Part shown: in pieces, positions 17,901 through 26,281 of the stretch | Layout of the letters: every line of letters starts with the position of its first letter | Position numbering within the stretch: position 1 is the first letter of the stretch | Assembly: GCA_001443525.1 (NCBI GenBank) | Contig: LKPX01000036.1 | Location: 1-33,167, forward strand | Reading direction: 5' to 3' | Length of the DNA stretch: 33,167 nucleotides | Source: Desulfobacteraceae bacterium RAAP-1 | GTDB lineage: Bacteria; Desulfobacterota; Desulfobacteria; Desulfobacterales; Desulfatirhabdiaceae | Notes under the pieces: model-generated | Told to the model about the DNA's origin: nothing | Seen by the model: only the letters and a program-made list of their open reading frames with translations | Database searches by the model: none | Position numbers and translations under genes: made by a program

Positions 17901-18409
17901 TAAAGCTGATGGAAGAAGCCATGTCTGAAATCAAGGGCGAGCCTGTTCAGGAAAGACTTGAGCCGGACATTCAGATCAGCATGAGCGCTTACATTCCTGA
18001 AACCTATATCCCGGATATCGATCAGCGGCTTGTGACATACCGGCGTCTGGCAAAGATGACCAGTCTTGCAGAGCTTTCTGATTATAAAAAGGAAATGATA
18101 GACCGTTTCGGAAAACTTCCAGATGAGGCCGCTACCCTGCTGCTTAAAATCATGCTCAAGATTTTGTGCGTGGCTGCCGGCGTCAAACGACTGGATTTAA
18201 ACGGCCAGCAGCTTCATCTCAGATTTTCCGAAGTCCATCAGAAAAATCCGTTCGGCATTGTGGATATGGTCGTATCTGCAAATGGCCAGTTTGAATTCAC
18301 GCCAGATCACGTTTTCAAGGCCCATCTTTTCAGACGAAGTCCCAGTGGTCTGCTGTCTGAAACCAAAAACATCTTGAAAGAGATCGGACAGCGTGTTAAC
18401 AATTTATAA
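14891..18409 (+). CDS. mfd: Transcription-repair coupling factor
   Basis: Mfd removes stalled RNA polymerase and recruits UvrA. The protein has about 1172 residues and full domain order: a UvrB-like N-terminal region (GQALQLIEDMEFYA, GGILDVFSP), the polymerase-interacting CarD-like domain (GDLVVHSEHGIGQYDGL), and the RecG-like translocase with Walker A GDVGYGKT (about 656), DEEQ (about 757), TATPIPRTL, TTIIESGLDIP and QLRGRVGR. The C-terminal TRCF domain includes YIPETYIPDIDQRLVTYRRL. The start is uncertain: TTG 14870, ATG 14891 and ATG 14915 are all in frame and none has a good ribosome-binding site; 14891 is a compromise. It heads a set with a SurA-like gene and recO. Confidence 0.96.
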   Translation: MLENQEKNMLSSLFDSIPYRNQHIECSGISGSQQAYLLFRLYQHRPLPMIIVTASAGQALQLIEDMEFYANSLSLPLFYFPGSVVGAYKSLSDHAENAAKRVTCLYQLIHAEQPPIVVTPVEGLLQKLMPTQELGNFSELLMENEDICLDLLVEKMVSAGYVRTMIVEEPGDYSIRGGILDVFSPLYPNPLRIELFGDCVESIRFFSASTQRTIGNVAEAIVIPAREVIVRRTDMDQIIARIREHAAKMELPPTSVRDMVERIRKEGLFSGIEMLAPLLYPQMDNVLDYASESTLFVLSEPSELEKSATAFHDRTVRHYMTSRSNGVLCVEPQSLYEAWSDIFPQVLSRFPITFKQVALPIQANASETCQRFSFAVDTNTDIQQEIAGRQLDAEQILLPLALWIQEKKENRLATLIVCSTRAQAERINALLKPYGILLKLSDGFPDISQSKGRVYACLGQISSGFVWQDESLAIISEDEIFGRKYHRRRLPPSKVQTEKLLFGELKKGDLVVHSEHGIGQYDGLVKLEVDGASSDFLLIEYRDGDRLYLPVVRMNMVQKYLGVEGLAPVLDKMGGKSWDRVKRQVKQSVEKIAGELLKLYATRKVAPGIQYQSIDSYFRDFEASFAYEETPDQLRAIDDVLQDMQSPTPMDRLVCGDVGYGKTEVALRASFLAVNNSKQVAVLVPTTILAEQHFTTFTERFKRHPVKVACLNRFRKASEQKRIIEELKTGVVDVVIGTHRLLQKDVSFKDLGLIILDEEQRFGVTHKEKLKKFKQNVDVLALTATPIPRTLHMSMMGVRDISIISTPPEQRQPIVTCVCEFDDALVAEAIRKELARRGQIYFVHNNIHTIWSMADHLKQLVPEVRMDVAHGRMNESELEAVMLRFTRNELDMLVCTTIIESGLDIPSANTMLVNRADKFGLSQMYQLRGRVGRSSEQAYAYLFIPSENSINPDAIRRLKVLMEYSDLGSGFQIAMSDLKIRGGGTILGASQSGHIAAVGYDMFLKLMEEAMSEIKGEPVQERLEPDIQISMSAYIPETYIPDIDQRLVTYRRLAKMTSLAELSDYKKEMIDRFGKLPDEAATLLLKIMLKILCVAAGVKRLDLNGQQLHLRFSEVHQKNPFGIVDMVVSANGQFEFTPDHVFKAHLFRRSPSGLLSETKNILKEIGQRVNNL

Positions 18410-18462
18410 TTATGCAACGAATGACATCCTAAAACCATATCAGGGAGCAGAAAAAAACGCTC

Positions 18463-19467
18463 ATGACCCAAACCCAACTTATTAAGCCCGTGATAGCCCT
18501 GTGGATGACAGCCATTGTCATGACGATATTCACACCTGTCATGGCTTCGGCTGGCGACGTTCAGGTTATTGACCGCATTGTGGCCATCGTCAATAACGAC
18601 GTCATATCTCTGGACGACCTCAATACCCGTTTAAAACCGTATCTGGAAAAAATCAAATCCATGGGATATCCTCCCGATAAAGAGCGCCAGATGGTTTTTA
18701 AGGTCCGTGATGAAATCCTGGGACAACTCATCGACCAGAAATTGACGGATCAGGAAATTGCGAAAAACAAGATCACCGTTTCGGATACGGAAGTGGACAG
18801 CGCCATTGAGCGAGTCAAAAAATCCAGTTCCTACACGGATGAAGATTTGCGTAAAGCACTTGCCAAAGACGGCATGACGATGGCGGCATATCGCAAGGGT
18901 GTCAAAGAGCAACTGCTGAGAGCGGCTCTGATCAACCGGGAAATCAAATCCAAAGTGGTTGTCACCAAAGAAGATATCAAGGCGTATTATGCGTCTCATC
19001 CGGAGCTTCACGATCTTGACGACAAGTATCATCTTCAGAACATTTATGTGGTATATCCCGAAAATATGGACGCCGGATTGCGGGGGCAATACCAGAGAAA
19101 AATGGAGGATATTCTCAAAGAACTGAAAGCCGGTAAATCTCTGGATGAGGTACTCAAAGCGTCTTCCGGCGGTCAGATCGCCGTGAAGGGAGGGGATCTG
19201 GGTTCTTTCACCCTGACCAGCCTTAATCCTAAAATCCGGGATGCTCTCAAGACGATGAAGCCCGGCGATTATTCCGGAATCATCGAAACCGATCAGGGAT
19301 GTCAGATCATACAGCTCAAGGACATTGCCAAGGCGGCTTCCGGAGAAGCGCTGGATGCAGCCAATGCCGATGTTGAAAACAAACTGTACAAAGAGATGCT
19401 TGATAAAAAATTTGTGCAGTGGCTTGACGATTTGCGTTCAAAATCCACCATTAAAATCATTCAATAG
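18463..19467 (+). CDS. SurA-like periplasmic peptidyl-prolyl isomerase / chaperone
   Basis: The 334-residue precursor has a signal peptide (hydrophobic residues about 9-28, cleavage near ASA-GD). A SurA N-terminal chaperone region follows (VIDRIVAIVNNDVISLDDL and the LIDQKLTDQEIAKNKITVSD segment), then one parvulin domain (about 195-290; GGDLGSFTLTSLNPKIRDAL, KPGDYSGIIETDQGCQIIQL). E. coli SurA has two parvulin domains; this protein has one. Its expected role is outer-membrane protein folding. The neighbour mfd ends 53 bp upstream and recO begins a few bases downstream, an order often seen in this phylum. Confidence 0.9.
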   Translation: MTQTQLIKPVIALWMTAIVMTIFTPVMASAGDVQVIDRIVAIVNNDVISLDDLNTRLKPYLEKIKSMGYPPDKERQMVFKVRDEILGQLIDQKLTDQEIAKNKITVSDTEVDSAIERVKKSSSYTDEDLRKALAKDGMTMAAYRKGVKEQLLRAALINREIKSKVVVTKEDIKAYYASHPELHDLDDKYHLQNIYVVYPENMDAGLRGQYQRKMEDILKELKAGKSLDEVLKASSGGQIAVKGGDLGSFTLTSLNPKIRDALKTMKPGDYSGIIETDQGCQIIQLKDIAKAASGEALDAANADVENKLYKEMLDKKFVQWLDDLRSKSTIKIIQ

Positions 19468-19473
19468 CGTCTG

Positions 19474-20253
19474 GTGGGCAAGGCTCCTTTTTTGACCACA
19501 GCGGCAGTATTGCTGAAACGCATCGATTTTGGCGACGATGATCTGATCCTGACATATTTTACACGCGCCAGGGGCAAGCTTTCAGTAATCGCCAAATCCG
19601 CCAGAAAAAGCCGGAAACGTTTCTGCGGCATGCTGGACCTTTTTTCAGAGTCCAATGTGGTTTGTATTTACGGCCGAGGGCGTTTGCCGGTGCTTCAGGA
19701 AGCATCTCTGCTACATCCTTTCAGCGACATTCGATCCAGTTTTATGAAAACCGCGTACGTCAGTTATCTTGCAGAAATCCTCTATCACTGGATGGAACCG
19801 GAAGCCGCGCAAATACAGGTGTTTGATCTGCTGCATCAGGTGCTGGAGAGGATAGACCGAAATTTAATGCCGGATGAACTTCTCAGTATCGTGTTTCAGA
19901 TGAGACTGCTGCACATTTCCGGATTGTCGCCGCTGCTGGACAGATGCTGCCGGTGCCACGTCGATATGGATGCGCTGAAAGAATGTCGGGTCGGGGTGAA
20001 TTTGGTCCGGGGGGGCGTTCTTTGTAAGGCCTGCAGCCGGGAAAATCCTCCCGAACTTTATCTGTCCAAGGGCGATATCAAACTGCTGCAATGGCTGGGA
20101 GGCGGAGACTGGAATAAAATTGCCAGAATTCGTTTTTCTCCGGAGTTTCTCCGGGATGCGCTGCATTTTCTGGAAGTATTCGTGCCGTATCATCTCGGCA
20201 AGGAACCCAGGAGCCTTGCAGTGCTGCGTCAGTTTCGCAGCGAGCGGATATAA
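19474..20253 (+). CDS. recO: DNA repair protein RecO
   Basis: RecO helps load RecA on SSB-coated single-stranded DNA in the RecFOR pathway. The 259-residue protein shows the N-terminal OB fold (TAAVLLKRIDFGDDDLILTYFTR, then GKLSVIAKSARKS) and the zinc-binding cysteines CCRCH and CKAC in the C-terminal half. The first codon used is GTG at 19474; a TTG at 19492 aligns about as well with the family start. Only a few bases separate it from the stop of the upstream isomerase gene, so the two are probably co-translated. Confidence 0.93.
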   Translation: MGKAPFLTTAAVLLKRIDFGDDDLILTYFTRARGKLSVIAKSARKSRKRFCGMLDLFSESNVVCIYGRGRLPVLQEASLLHPFSDIRSSFMKTAYVSYLAEILYHWMEPEAAQIQVFDLLHQVLERIDRNLMPDELLSIVFQMRLLHISGLSPLLDRCCRCHVDMDALKECRVGVNLVRGGVLCKACSRENPPELYLSKGDIKLLQWLGGGDWNKIARIRFSPEFLRDALHFLEVFVPYHLGKEPRSLAVLRQFRSERI

Positions 20254-20400
20254 GATGTAATGATCACAAGGAATTATCATGAATGTAAGATGCGAAGCAG
20301 TTGCGGAGAGGTTTTCCGATGACGATGGTTGAATTTTTTCCATGCCTTCGATATGCTGAAGCCTGTTATATCATATCATGTATGACTTTCATACCAATGG

Positions 20401-21468
20401 ATGCCCATGACCGAACCTTATCATAAAATTCTGAAATCCGCCGCTATTGAAGCATCGGCGCCCTGCCGAATCGACATGGGCGGAACGCTTGATATCAAGA
20501 CCTTTCATCTGCCGTTAAGACGCATGTCACCCTGCACCGTGAACATTGCTATCCGTCTGAGAACACGGGTTCGTATTTCTCCCTGGCGTGCAGGGCAGAT
20601 AAAAATAAGCTCGGCAGGGTTTGACAGCATCACGCTTCAGTCGGATGTGCTGTCTTTCAATAACCCCCTGGGGCTGATGTTTGCTATCGCCGATTATTTC
20701 GGCGTCAGCGGCATACATATCCAGATCGAATCCGCATCGCCGCCGCGAAGCGCTCTGGGGGGCTCATCTGCTGCGGGGGTAGCACTGGTGGCGGCGCTTT
20801 CGACGCTTTTTGAAAAAACCGGAGCAAAACCTTTGACCCGGCGCCAGATCGTGTGGACAGCCCATGCCATTGAAGAAAGCGTGGCCGGCGTTCCCTGCGG
20901 ATTGCAGGATCAATTGGCTGCGGTTTATGGAGGTGTGAACGCCTGGTACTGGAAGGATGCGCTCAGCCCCGGCGGATTTTACAGAAAGAGCCTTGTCCGG
21001 AAGTCTGAATGCAATGATTTCGCCCGGCATATTCTGGCCGCCTACAGCGGGGTTCCCCACGAGTCCAAAAACATCAATGGCCGGTGGGTGGAACAGTTTC
21101 TTGCGGGATATACCCGTCAGTTGTGGGAGGGGATCGTCATAGATTCCAGGCGGTTTGCCGATGCGCTTGTTTCCCGCCAATACCGGGTTGCCGGTAACAT
21201 CATGAACACGGAAACCGCCGCCCGACAGCAAATGACGCCGGATGTTCTGAACGCCGCCGGCAAGCGCCTGGTTCAGGCGGCCAAAGCCCGCAACTGCGGC
21301 GCCAGATTTACCGGCGCCGGGGGCGGCGGCTGCATCTGGGCTATGGGGGATTCTGATGACATTGATCGGCTTCGCGAAGACTGGCGGAAAATGGTGGCCG
21401 AAATCCCTGAAGGCTGTCTGCTGGATGCGGGTATAGACACCGATGGGTTACAGGTGACGTCGCTGTGA
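20401..21468 (+). CDS. GHMP-family sugar kinase
   Basis: The 355-residue protein has all three GHMP motifs: SAPCRIDMGGTLDI near the N-terminus, the ATP loop PPRSALGGSSAAGVAL (about 117-132) and GAGGGGCIWAM at the C-terminus. CGLQDQLAAVYGG is typical of the heptose-7-phosphate kinase, fucokinase and galactokinase-like branch. The substrate is therefore probably a sugar or sugar phosphate, perhaps a heptose for lipopolysaccharide, but no sugar-nucleotide gene is nearby to decide. The start lacks a clear ribosome-binding site; ATG 20407 is an alternative. It lies between recO and glyQ, with about 147 bp of unassigned sequence before it. Confidence 0.85.
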   Translation: MPMTEPYHKILKSAAIEASAPCRIDMGGTLDIKTFHLPLRRMSPCTVNIAIRLRTRVRISPWRAGQIKISSAGFDSITLQSDVLSFNNPLGLMFAIADYFGVSGIHIQIESASPPRSALGGSSAAGVALVAALSTLFEKTGAKPLTRRQIVWTAHAIEESVAGVPCGLQDQLAAVYGGVNAWYWKDALSPGGFYRKSLVRKSECNDFARHILAAYSGVPHESKNINGRWVEQFLAGYTRQLWEGIVIDSRRFADALVSRQYRVAGNIMNTETAARQQMTPDVLNAAGKRLVQAAKARNCGARFTGAGGGGCIWAMGDSDDIDRLREDWRKMVAEIPEGCLLDAGIDTDGLQVTSL

Positions 21469-21528
21469 GTGCGCAGGATACTTCCTTTTTTACAAGATCA
21501 TCACTTTTATTTATTAATGAGGATAACA

Positions 21529-22404
21529 ATGAACTTTCAGGATGTGATACTGACGTTGCAGAAGTTCTGGGGCGCCAAAGGCTGTGTGCTGGTTCAACCC
21601 TTCGATCTTCAGGTGGGCGCCGGAACCTTTCACCCTTTTACGCTGTTAAAGGCCCTGGGGCCTGAGCCCTGGAATGTCGCCTATGTGCAGCCTTCCAGAA
21701 GGCCGACGGACGGCCGTTACGGAGAAAATCCCAATCGTCTTCAGCATTATTATCAGTTTCAGACGCTTCTGAAACCTTCACCGTTGGATGTTCAGGAGCA
21801 ATATCTCCAGAGTCTCAGAGCGCTCGGTATTGACCCGCTGGCTCATGACATCCGGTTTGTCGAGGATGACTGGGAATCTCCCACCCTGGGTGCGTCCGGT
21901 CTGGGATGGGAAGTCTGGCTGGACGGTATGGAGGTCACCCAGTTCACCTATTTTCAGATTGCCGGCAGTATTGAGCTGCATCCCATATCGGTTGAACTGA
22001 CATATGGGCTTGAGCGCATCGCCATGTATCTTCAGGGCGTGGACAATGTCTATGACCTCAAATGGAACCAGGATATCACCTATGGGCAGGTGTATCACCA
22101 GCAGGAAGTAGAGCAGTCCACCTATAATTTCGAGGTTGCGGATGTGGATATGCTTTTTTCTTTTTTCAATCAGTATGAAGCCGAATCCAGACGGGTTATC
22201 GAACAGTCTCTGGTGCTTCCCGCCTACGAATACTGTCTGAAGTGCTCTCACACGTTCAATCTTCTGGATGCCAGAGGCGCCATCAGTGTCACGGAACGCA
22301 CCGGTTATATCACCCGGATCCGCAATCTGGCCAGAGCCTGTGCAGAGGCATATCTGAAACAGCGGGAGTCTTTGGGGTTTCCCCTCCTGACAGCGAAAAA
22401 ATGA
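21529..22404 (+). CDS. glyQ: Glycyl-tRNA synthetase alpha subunit
   Basis: This is the catalytic subunit of the alpha2beta2 glycyl-tRNA synthetase. The 291-residue protein begins [14 protein letters not shown] and contains [33 protein letters not shown], the [20 protein letters not shown] block and [10 protein letters not shown]. An in-frame extension back to 21469 is not part of the family. GAGGA at 21519-21523, 5 nt before this ATG, supports the chosen start. glyS follows after 62 bp. Confidence 0.97.
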   Translation: MNFQDVILTLQKFWGAKGCVLVQPFDLQVGAGTFHPFTLLKALGPEPWNVAYVQPSRRPTDGRYGENPNRLQHYYQFQTLLKPSPLDVQEQYLQSLRALGIDPLAHDIRFVEDDWESPTLGASGLGWEVWLDGMEVTQFTYFQIAGSIELHPISVELTYGLERIAMYLQGVDNVYDLKWNQDITYGQVYHQQEVEQSTYNFEVADVDMLFSFFNQYEAESRRVIEQSLVLPAYEYCLKCSHTFNLLDARGAISVTERTGYITRIRNLARACAEAYLKQRESLGFPLLTAKK

Positions 22405-22466
22405 CGGACGACGCATGACGGAAACGGATACCCGTCTTCCAATTTTTTAGATAAAATGAGGTACAT

Positions 22467-24551
22467 ATGGATACTGTTTTACTCGAAATCGGATCTGAAG
22501 AAATTCCTGCAGGCTATATCGAACCCGCACTGACGTTTTTGTCGTCAAGCCTGGCGCAAAAGCTGGATGACGCCCGTATCGCTCATGGAAAAACCCGGAA
22601 ATACGGAACCCCGAAACGGCTTGCGGTGGAAATCGAGAATGTCGGGCCCAAACAGGCGCTGCTGGAAACAGAAGTTCTGGGGCCTCCGGCCAAGGTAGGA
22701 TATGACGGGAATGGAAAGCCGACCGTGGCCGCCGAAAAATTCGCCGAAAAAGTGCATCTGCCGCTGAATGAGATCCGCATCAAAGAAACCCCCAAGGGGA
22801 AATATCTGTGCGCCAGCGTCGTCGAAAAAGGGCAGAGTACCGTCGATATTCTGAAAATGCTGCTTCCGGATCTGATTCAGTCTATACCGTTTCCCAAAAC
22901 CATGAAATGGGCGGATCAGAAGGTTCAGTTTGCCAGACCCATCCATTCCATTCTGGCGCTATATGGCGGCAAGGTGATTTCATTTGATGTGGGAAATATC
23001 GCCAGCAGCCGTTACACATCAGGCCATCGTTTCATGGCGCCCGACAAAATCAGAATCGGTGAACCGTCCGAATACGAGGATGCGCTGCATCAGGCGCAGG
23101 TTGTGGCGGATATGGATGAACGCCGGAAGATGGTGCTTAAGGAGATATCCAGAGCCGCCAAGCACCTGGGCGGCAAAGTGCTGCCTGATGACGAGCTGGT
23201 GGATATCGTTACCAATCTGGTGGAATACCCGGCGGCCATTGCCGGAGAATTCGACAGGGCTTTTCTGGAGCTTCCGGACAAGGTGCTGATCACCTCCATG
23301 CGCGAACACCAGAAATACTTTGCTGTGACAGACATCAACGGCAAACTCATGCCGTGTTTTATCGCCGTCAACAACACCCGCGCCAGCGATATGGCGATCG
23401 TGGCCAAAGGGCATGAACGCGTGTTGAGAGCCAGACTCAATGACGCCCGTTTTTTTTATCGGGCGGATCTGGAGACGCCGCTGGATACCTGTGTGGAGCG
23501 GCTGAAAGGGGTGCTGTTTCAGGCAAAACTGGGGTCGGTCTATGACAAAACCCTTCGGGTTCAGAAACTGGCGGAATTTATCGCCGCTGAAGCCGGGCTG
23601 GATTCACAGGCCGTTTCGATGGCATCCCGCGCCGCACGGCTTTGCAAGGCGGATCTTGTCACCCAGATGGTAGTGGAATTTCCAAAGCTTCAGGGAGCGA
23701 TGGGCATGGTCTATGCCGCCAAATCCGGCGAGCCTGAAGCCGTATCCACAGCAATCGAAGAGCATTACCGGCCTGCGTATTCCGGAGGTCCGCTTCCCGA
23801 AACCGCCATCGGCGCCGTTTTGAGCATTGCAGACAAGGTGGACAGCCTGTGCGGCTGTTTCAGCATCGGACTGACCCCGACCGGCGCATCCGATCCCTAC
23901 GCGCTTCGTCGGCAGGCCATCGGAATTATCCAGATCATGCTGAATCAGAAGTTCATGTTTCCCTTGTCCCGGATTCTGGAAACCAGTCTGAAACTCTATG
24001 ATCGGTTTGACGCGCCTCATATCGCGGATACAACCACGCTGGTTCAGGAATTTTTACTGAACCGCATGTCGTTTCTCCTGGTGGAACAAGGATTTGCCAA
24101 AGACAGCGTCGCCGCAGTGTTGAGCGCTGCATCCGAACCTGTCCCCGATGTCTGGAACCGGGTAAGCGCACTGGAAGCCCTGAAATCAGCACCGGATTTC
24201 GAACCGCTGGCTACAGCTTTCAAACGGGTTGTGAACATCATCCGCAAATCCGATGTTCAGGGGACAGCATCGCTGAAAGTGGATATTGCCTTATTTCAGG
24301 ATGCCAGCGAATCAACCCTGTATAAGGCTTTCCAGCAAGTCAGGGAGAAGGTGGACAACGCTATGCGCCGAAGTGATTTTTCCGAGGCGCTGCGTGCTAT
24401 CGCGTCCCTGAGAAATCCGGTGGATGCGTTTTTCGATGCGGTGCTGGTGATGGCGGATGATCCTGCGGTTCGCAGCAACCGTCTGGCGCTTCTGGCCGGC
24501 ATTGCATCCATGTTTGATTCCATCGCCGATTTTACCAGAATATCCATTTGA
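22467..24551 (+). CDS. glyS: Glycyl-tRNA synthetase beta subunit
   Basis: The 694-residue beta subunit binds tRNA-Gly. It begins LLEIGSEEIPAGYIEPAL, has the KTMKWADQKVQFARPIHSILALYGG region, the REHQKYFAVTD block, an HD-like part (VVEFPKLQGAMGMVYA, then EHYRPAYSGGPLP) and a C-terminal DALR-type anticodon-binding region. A GAGGT site precedes the ATG. Length is normal. It forms an operon with glyQ. Confidence 0.97.
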   Translation: MDTVLLEIGSEEIPAGYIEPALTFLSSSLAQKLDDARIAHGKTRKYGTPKRLAVEIENVGPKQALLETEVLGPPAKVGYDGNGKPTVAAEKFAEKVHLPLNEIRIKETPKGKYLCASVVEKGQSTVDILKMLLPDLIQSIPFPKTMKWADQKVQFARPIHSILALYGGKVISFDVGNIASSRYTSGHRFMAPDKIRIGEPSEYEDALHQAQVVADMDERRKMVLKEISRAAKHLGGKVLPDDELVDIVTNLVEYPAAIAGEFDRAFLELPDKVLITSMREHQKYFAVTDINGKLMPCFIAVNNTRASDMAIVAKGHERVLRARLNDARFFYRADLETPLDTCVERLKGVLFQAKLGSVYDKTLRVQKLAEFIAAEAGLDSQAVSMASRAARLCKADLVTQMVVEFPKLQGAMGMVYAAKSGEPEAVSTAIEEHYRPAYSGGPLPETAIGAVLSIADKVDSLCGCFSIGLTPTGASDPYALRRQAIGIIQIMLNQKFMFPLSRILETSLKLYDRFDAPHIADTTTLVQEFLLNRMSFLLVEQGFAKDSVAAVLSAASEPVPDVWNRVSALEALKSAPDFEPLATAFKRVVNIIRKSDVQGTASLKVDIALFQDASESTLYKAFQQVREKVDNAMRRSDFSEALRAIASLRNPVDAFFDAVLVMADDPAVRSNRLALLAGIASMFDSIADFTRISI

Positions 24552-24631
24552 ATCGATAGGTTATTATTGATGATCTCGTAAACGGGCATGGCGGTATCCG
24601 CCGCCCCCACCATTTTGCAGAGGAGTTTTGA

Positions 24632-24886
24632 ATGGCGTTTGATCCTGACAAAGACAAGGTTTTAAAAGCCTGGAAATGTGAAGAAACCGGGCTGATCGTT
24701 TCTATCAATCAGTATGACAAGGGACAGCCCAAGCTTCAGATCGGGCCCCGTATCCTGAACAAGAAGGAAGGCGGACAGCGGACGCCTGTAAAAGCCGGGC
24801 GTCTGACCATGGAAGATATCATGTGGCTTTACGACAACATTGATGAAATCAAGGATGAAATGGCGGCAAGAGTCAATCCGGAATGA
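24632..24886 (+). CDS. Small conserved-looking protein, possibly PC4/YdbC-like
   Basis: The 84-residue protein has a strong GAGGAG site 6 nt before its ATG and lies 80 bp after glyS and 4 bp before a nucleoside phosphorylase gene. I do not recognise a named family with certainty. Residues about 20-75 follow the pattern of PC4-like single-stranded nucleic-acid-binding proteins: a beta stretch (LIVSINQYDKGQPKLQIGPR), a loop with glycines, P-V-K-A-G-R-L-T, then a helix (MEDIMWLYDNIDEIKDEM). In PC4 the matching blocks are a Gly-Lys turn, I-R, P-x-K-x-G-I-x-L-T and a final helix. This match was made by eye, so the assignment is tentative. Confidence 0.65.
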   Translation: MAFDPDKDKVLKAWKCEETGLIVSINQYDKGQPKLQIGPRILNKKEGGQRTPVKAGRLTMEDIMWLYDNIDEIKDEMAARVNPE

Positions 24887-24890
24887 TCTC

Positions 24891-25622
24891 ATGAAAGGTA
24901 TTGTTCAACCCGTCGTTACTGCCGGAACTCCGCGTTTGCCATCTCGCGGGGTTTTGGCCGCTACCCGTTCGGACATGCAGCCTCTGGCGGCAGCGCTCCA
25001 TCTGGCGGATGTTCATCCCAGAGCGCTTTATATGAGCCAGTTGTACGCTGCTGACGAAATTTTTCTGGCAGGTCCCTTCGTGGGCGCCCCCAGCGCCGTA
25101 ATGATTCTGGAAAATCTGGCCGCGTGGGGGGGCAGAGAATTTATCTTCATGGGCTGGTGCGGCGCTATATCGCCGCAAATTCATATCGGTGATATACTGG
25201 TTCCGGCCCTGGCATGGATCGATGAAGGCACATCTCCCTCCTATCTGCCATTTCCTGCAGACAGCTCGCGTCCCTGCCTTTCGCTGACGGGCCGCATTCA
25301 GCAGGCATTAAACGCTGCATCCCTGCCATTTCATCAAGGCGCTGTGTGGACAACAGACGCCATTTTCCGTGAAACGCCTGAAAAAGTACAGCACTATCAG
25401 GGTAAGGGCGCTTTGGCCGTCGAAATGGAGCTTTCCGCCCTGTTTACGGTTGCCGAATATCTGAAGGTCAGGATCGCTGCTGTTCTGGTAGTGTCTGATG
25501 ATCTTTCCAGTCTCACCTGGAAGCCGGGATTCAAGGAAAAAACATTTATTGAAAACCGGAAGCAAGTGGCGCGCTGTATCCATACCATCGTGAAAAGTCC
25601 TCTTCTCACCGGGGACTATTGA
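24891..25622 (+). CDS. Nucleoside phosphorylase (PNP/UDP family)
   Basis: The protein is about 243 residues long. The family pattern includes GPFVGAPSAVMILENLAAWG, GWCGAISPQIHIGDILVP (phosphate and ribose region), TTDAIFRE and AVEMELSALFTVAEY, where Glu-Met-Glu contacts the ribose, plus the late VVSDDLSSLTW. It would split purine or uridine nucleosides with phosphate in the cytoplasm; the exact base is not clear. An in-frame extension to 24840 overlaps the preceding gene; ATG 24891, 4 bp after that gene's stop, is preferred. Its last 17 bp overlap, tail to tail, the end of the minus-strand gene. Confidence 0.88.
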   Translation: MKGIVQPVVTAGTPRLPSRGVLAATRSDMQPLAAALHLADVHPRALYMSQLYAADEIFLAGPFVGAPSAVMILENLAAWGGREFIFMGWCGAISPQIHIGDILVPALAWIDEGTSPSYLPFPADSSRPCLSLTGRIQQALNAASLPFHQGAVWTTDAIFRETPEKVQHYQGKGALAVEMELSALFTVAEYLKVRIAAVLVVSDDLSSLTWKPGFKEKTFIENRKQVARCIHTIVKSPLLTGDY

Positions 25623-26271
25623 TATGGTCCATCATATCCAGCGTGACGGTCTGTATCCTGTCGTCCGATTGCAGACGCTTTCTCAGCGTAAGGAGATTGA
25701 CAGTCGTTCCTGAGGGTATTTCATAGAAAGCGGTTGACATGGCGGCGTTGATAAAAGAAAGCGTGAGGTGGTAGTCTCTGGCGATGGTTTCAGCGTTCTG
25801 CATATCTTTCAGTTCCAGAAAGAGTCTGCCAGTAAGAATTCCGATGGAATGGGTCTGCGTGTTGAGAACAACCGGATATGTCTGAATGCTTTCGGACGAG
25901 CCGGAACCGGCAACAGCGGCTTCGGTGGCAGGCGATTGCTTGTAAATCAGAAAAGGGCCTTTTTGTTCCACAAAAGCCCCGTTGGCTGAGGCTGCCTGAA
26001 GCGTTGCCGTTTCGGCTGCATTTGCCGTTCCGGTGGATTTTTCGGCGCCGAGCGTCGGCAGCCAGGTATAAGTCGCTCCGTCGTTGTCAAAGGTGTCTCC
26101 CTTGGGGAGCGAAGAGATAAAAGCGTTTCGTTCCTGAATGGGATCGAGACTCCATCCGGATTTCGGAATCAGGACAGCCATCGCGCACAATAACAGCATT
26201 GCCATCCACATACCCGTTCCCCTCTTGCCAATACCACTGACTTTTCTGATGTCTTTCGATGCTGTATTCAT
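25606..26271 (-). CDS. Secreted subtilisin-propeptide-like protein (candidate external chaperone)
   Basis: The 221-residue protein has a basic N-terminus, a hydrophobic stretch (about 20-36) and a likely signal cleavage near residue 41. An Ala/Thr/Ser-rich middle follows. Residues about 146-213 match the fold of subtilase propeptides by eye: GRLFLELKD, a helix ending in YHLTLSFI, TAFYEIPSGT, and LRKRLQSDDRIQTV. In normal subtilases this domain precedes the protease in the same chain; here it is a separate gene. AGGTGA lies just before the ATG, 10 bp after the protease stop, so the two are co-transcribed. This is the arrangement of Aeromonas sobria serine protease and ORF2, its external chaperone. 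The function here is inferred from fold and position. Confidence 0.75.
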   Translation of the reverse strand: MNTASKDIRKVSGIGKRGTGMWMAMLLLCAMAVLIPKSGWSLDPIQERNAFISSLPKGDTFDNDGATYTWLPTLGAEKSTGTANAAETATLQAASANGAFVEQKGPFLIYKQSPATEAAVAGSGSSESIQTYPVVLNTQTHSIGILTGRLFLELKDMQNAETIARDYHLTLSFINAAMSTAFYEIPSGTTVNLLTLRKRLQSDDRIQTVTLDMMDHINSPR

Positions 26272-26281
26272 TTGTCACCTG

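Noticed and set aside
20280-20333. 17-codon frame with an AAGGA site between recO and the GHMP kinase
   Set aside because: Too short, with no notable composition or structure; a leader-peptide role is not supported because no terminator or repeated codons follow.
24572-24612. Sequence GATCTCGTAAA plus a GGCGG/CCGCC hairpin between glyS and the small gene
   Set aside because: The match to the repeat terminus is only about 10 bases, and the hairpin lacks a T run, so neither a repeat nor a terminator is claimed.
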